From contig JBPCWZ010000147.1 of the NCBI GenBank assembly GCA_051009015.1, positions 1-7,811 on the forward strand: a DNA stretch of 7,811 nt. The letters run 5' to 3'. Shown here one piece after another: positions 6,805 to 7,811 of the stretch; the first letter of the stretch is position 1, and every line of letters starts with the position of its first letter. Below the pieces are notes generated by a model. That model was not told where the DNA came from. It did not search any database and saw only the letters and a program-made list of their open reading frames with translations. The position numbers and the translations under genes were made by a program. This DNA is from JAHRAH01 sp051009015. GTDB lineage: Bacteria; Pseudomonadota; Gammaproteobacteria; Tethybacterales; Persebacteraceae.

Positions 6805-6811
6805 CCCGCCG

Positions 6812-7111
6812 ATGGACAAGACGATGCCGATGGACGAAAGCACCTATCATAACCTTTGCGATGAGTTGTTTGCCGGAATGGAAACGCTGCTTGACGATGC
6901 CGATGCCGATTATTTTCGCAGCGGCGGCGTTTTGGAGATAGAAACGGAAAGCGGCAACAAAATCATCGTCAGCCGCCAAACGCCGCTGCGCGAGATATGG
7001 GTGGCGGAAAAAACGGCGGGCAGGCATTTCAAAATGCAAGACGGCGAATGGATAGACACCCTATCCGCCCGCCCCCTCCTGCCCTACCTGAAATCCCTGC
7101 TGGCGGATTAA
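6812..7111 (+). CDS. cyaY: Frataxin-like iron-sulfur assembly protein CyaY
   Basis: A small (99-residue) cytoplasmic frataxin homologue. CyaY binds iron and the cysteine desulfurase IscS and modulates Fe-S cluster assembly. The N-terminal helix is acidic (D17, E18, E24, D28, D29, D31, D33), as in the iron-binding ridge. The frataxin strand signature is clear: GGVLEIETESGNKIIVSRQT at 38-57 followed by PLREIWVA (58-65), then a GEWIDT strand around W80. E. coli CyaY has 106 residues. Start choice: ATG at 6812 lies near a possible GGAG or TAGAAT; the in-frame ATG at 6830 (93 residues, MDESTYHNLCDELF) aligns exactly with the E. coli N terminus and may be the true start. A longer frame back to 6653 overlaps ruvB antisense and is rejected. 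The gene is divergent from ruvB. Confidence 0.92.
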   Translation: MDKTMPMDESTYHNLCDELFAGMETLLDDADADYFRSGGVLEIETESGNKIIVSRQTPLREIWVAEKTAGRHFKMQDGEWIDTLSARPLLPYLKSLLAD

Positions 7112-7200
7112 CCCCCTCCCCCGCCAAACCGGAAAGGGCGGCACAAAACAACCCCCGGCGGCAATTGTCAAACCCGCAGGCGACAGACAAAAGGAGCGCG

Positions 7201-7243
7201 GGGCTTTTAATGTAATGTTGTGCGCCGCCAATGTAAAAAGCCC
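7201..7243. repeat. Imperfect inverted repeat with 27-nt loop
   Basis: GGGCTTTT at 7201-7208 is matched by AAAAGCCC at 7236-7243, and the stem can extend with one bulge into flanking GCG/CGC. The T and A runs are inside the stem rather than after it, so this is not a classic rho-independent terminator. It could be an RNA structure or a chance palindrome. Confidence 0.4.
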
Positions 7244-7574
7244 GCCCCGTGATTATTGGCGCTATCAATAACAAAAAGATCACTGTGCAGTTTCGCGGGA
7301 ATGACGGTTTCATTTGCCGATTGGGCGACATTATCGCGCCAGCGATGATAGTCGGTAATGGTAAAAGATGCCGAATGTCGGGCGGCGGCGGGTTGGATTG
7401 CCGAATGTTCGGCGGCTTCGGCTTTTGTTGTTTGCGCCGCTTCGGCGGGGCGCGGCGCTATGTTGTCAGCACCGCCCGCCGGATATGGCGGCAAAAGCCG
7501 TCTGCTCAAAGATCTCTGCCGTGCGCCGATGCCGATGATAAAAGTTCAGCGTGTTTGGGGTTGTTCATGTCCAT
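7207..7574 (-). other. Possible split or decayed minus-strand ORF
   Basis: An ATG at 7574 opens a 22-codon frame (MDMNNPKHAELLSSASAHGR...) ending in TGA at 7508-7506. A TTG at 7509 overlaps that stop (TTGA) and opens a second, 100-codon frame ending at 7207. The second frame has an Ala/Pro-rich front and a more ordinary-looking tail (DYHRWRDNVAQ, then SDLFVIDSANNHG). I recognise no family. It could be a frameshifted small gene, two coupled small ORFs, or noise. A TTGACA element lies upstream on the same strand. Confidence 0.15.
7369..7413. repeat. Paired dyad-like repeat, 30 bp apart
   Basis: TGCCGAATGT occurs at 7369-7378 and again at 7399-7408. The second copy is part of a near-perfect palindrome, GCCGAA-TG-TTCGGC (7400-7413); the first is degenerate on its right side. 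Such spaced dyads can be regulator-binding sites, but this lies in GC-rich sequence where short repeats are common. Confidence 0.25.
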
Positions 7575-7605
7575 TGTGCATTGTCATTGGCAAAACTTCA
7601 CCGCG

Positions 7606-7635
7606 ACATTACACACAAAAAATTACCCGTGTCAA
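7606..7635 (-). promoter_or_regulatory. Candidate minus-strand promoter
   Basis: A consensus TTGACA (7635-7630) is followed 18 bp later by TAATGT (7611-7606), a weak -10 (3/6), in an AT-rich stretch. If real it would read into the doubtful ORF starting at 7574. Confidence 0.25.
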
Positions 7636-7720
7636 GGGTTTTTGCCAAATTTTTACATTTTTTCATCTTTTCGCCATTTTTGCCATTTCCGCCCGCCGAG
7701 GGATAAAACGGCGGCGGATG

Positions 7721-7748
7721 TTGTTTGCCGGTGTTTTTTCTTTACAAT
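7721..7748 (+). promoter_or_regulatory. Candidate promoter of the gene at the right edge
   Basis: TTGTTT (7721-7726), 16 bp, then TACAAT (7743-7748). The same two hexamers occur before tolQ with 17-bp spacing. The predicted start, near 7755, would leave a leader of only about 5 nt before the ATG at 7761. Confidence 0.35.
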
Positions 7749-7760
7749 ATGCATCTTGTT

Positions 7761-7811
7761 ATGACCGCCACCATTGCCGTTTCCGATGTTGCCGCGCCGA
7801 TGACGCATCTG
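7761..7811 (+). CDS. Start of an unidentified gene, truncated by the window edge
   Basis: ATG at 7761 opens a frame (MTATIAVSDVAAPMTHL) that is still open at the window end; an in-frame ATG at 7749 abuts the -10-like TACAAT and would be upstream of the predicted transcript start. The evidence is the promoter-like sequence just before it and a plausible codon pattern. Seventeen residues are too few to identify a product. It would be transcribed in the same direction as cyaY after the long gap. Confidence 0.35.
   Translation, partial: MTATIAVSDVAAPMTHL

Larger units (their letters stand above)
7112..7748. other. Intergenic region of about 640 bp without a recognisable gene
   Basis: No open frame here has a recognisable protein motif. 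The left part is GC-rich, with short GCC/GGC runs after the cyaY stop and no convincing terminator. The centre contains an imperfect inverted repeat and two dyad-like repeats, described separately. The right part (about 7610-7690) is clearly AT-rich and looks like promoter DNA. The frames reading through on either strand (plus 7249-7764, minus 7207-7509) look like noise or decayed sequence rather than a conserved protein. Confidence 0.6.

Noticed and set aside
6653..6811. Extension of cyaY upstream to an ATG at 6653 (152 residues)
   Set aside because: The extension is antisense to the ruvB start, is proline-rich noise, and exceeds the normal frataxin length; starts at 6812 or 6830 fit the family.
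7125..7160. Possible terminator hairpin after cyaY (CCGCC/GGCGG)
   Set aside because: The stem is only about 5 bp and no T tract follows.
7249..7764. A 171-codon plus-strand frame across the orphan region
   Set aside because: It is rich in Cys, Arg and Gly, has no motif, crosses the AT-rich promoter-like stretch and ends within the next gene start.
1..7811. CRISPR array, tRNA/rRNA, insertion sequence, toxin-antitoxin or phage genes
   Set aside because: No regularly spaced repeats, cloverleaf-like RNA, transposase motifs or paired small toxin genes were seen on either strand.

Overview
The window looks like a piece of a moderately GC-rich proteobacterial chromosome, most likely gammaproteobacterial. 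The basis is a RuvB/TolQRA cluster, a CyaY-type frataxin, a Gram-negative (zinc-less) adenylate kinase LID and a pyrophosphate-type phosphofructokinase next to adk. Taxonomy is inferred from protein resemblance only. A BCCT osmolyte transporter would suit a marine or host-associated organism, but this is weak evidence.

Layout. (1) 17-1639 (+): a BCCT-family transporter with a strong Shine-Dalgarno; its promoter lies outside the window. (2) 1662-1699: a perfect 12-bp hairpin flanked by A and T tracts. It acts as a shared terminator between the convergent transporter gene and the minus-strand cluster, and its T tract overlaps the stop codon of the phosphofructokinase gene. (3) 6725 down to 1698 (-): six genes in one direction, ruvB, tolQ, tolR, tolA, adk and a PPi-type pfk. 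tolQ and tolR overlap by 4 nt, tolR and tolA are 5 nt apart, and adk and pfk are 4 nt apart. tolB and pal, the usual followers of tolA, are absent; adk and pfk take that place. (4) 6812-7111 (+): a frataxin-like cyaY gene divergent from ruvB across 86 bp. (5) 7112-7748: about 640 bp with no recognisable gene. It holds an imperfect inverted repeat, two dyad-like repeats, a possible split minus-strand ORF and an AT-rich promoter-like stretch. (6) 7761-7811 (+): the probable first codons of a gene that runs off the window.

How the genes work together. TolQRA form the proton-motive-force-driven inner-membrane part of the Tol system that keeps the outer membrane attached during division. RuvB is the Holliday-junction branch-migration motor. 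Adenylate kinase and PPi-phosphofructokinase serve energy and phosphate economy and central carbon flow. Frataxin tunes Fe-S cluster assembly. The BCCT protein imports a quaternary ammonium or related osmolyte.

The least ordinary feature I see is not a new gene system but a pattern. Several genes (adk, tolQ, ruvB, possibly cyaY) have a -10-like hexamer only 4-8 nt before the start codon and no good Shine-Dalgarno, as expected for leaderless or near-leaderless mRNAs, while the transporter has a textbook Shine-Dalgarno. I found no CRISPR array, insertion sequence, RNA gene, toxin-antitoxin or defence system.
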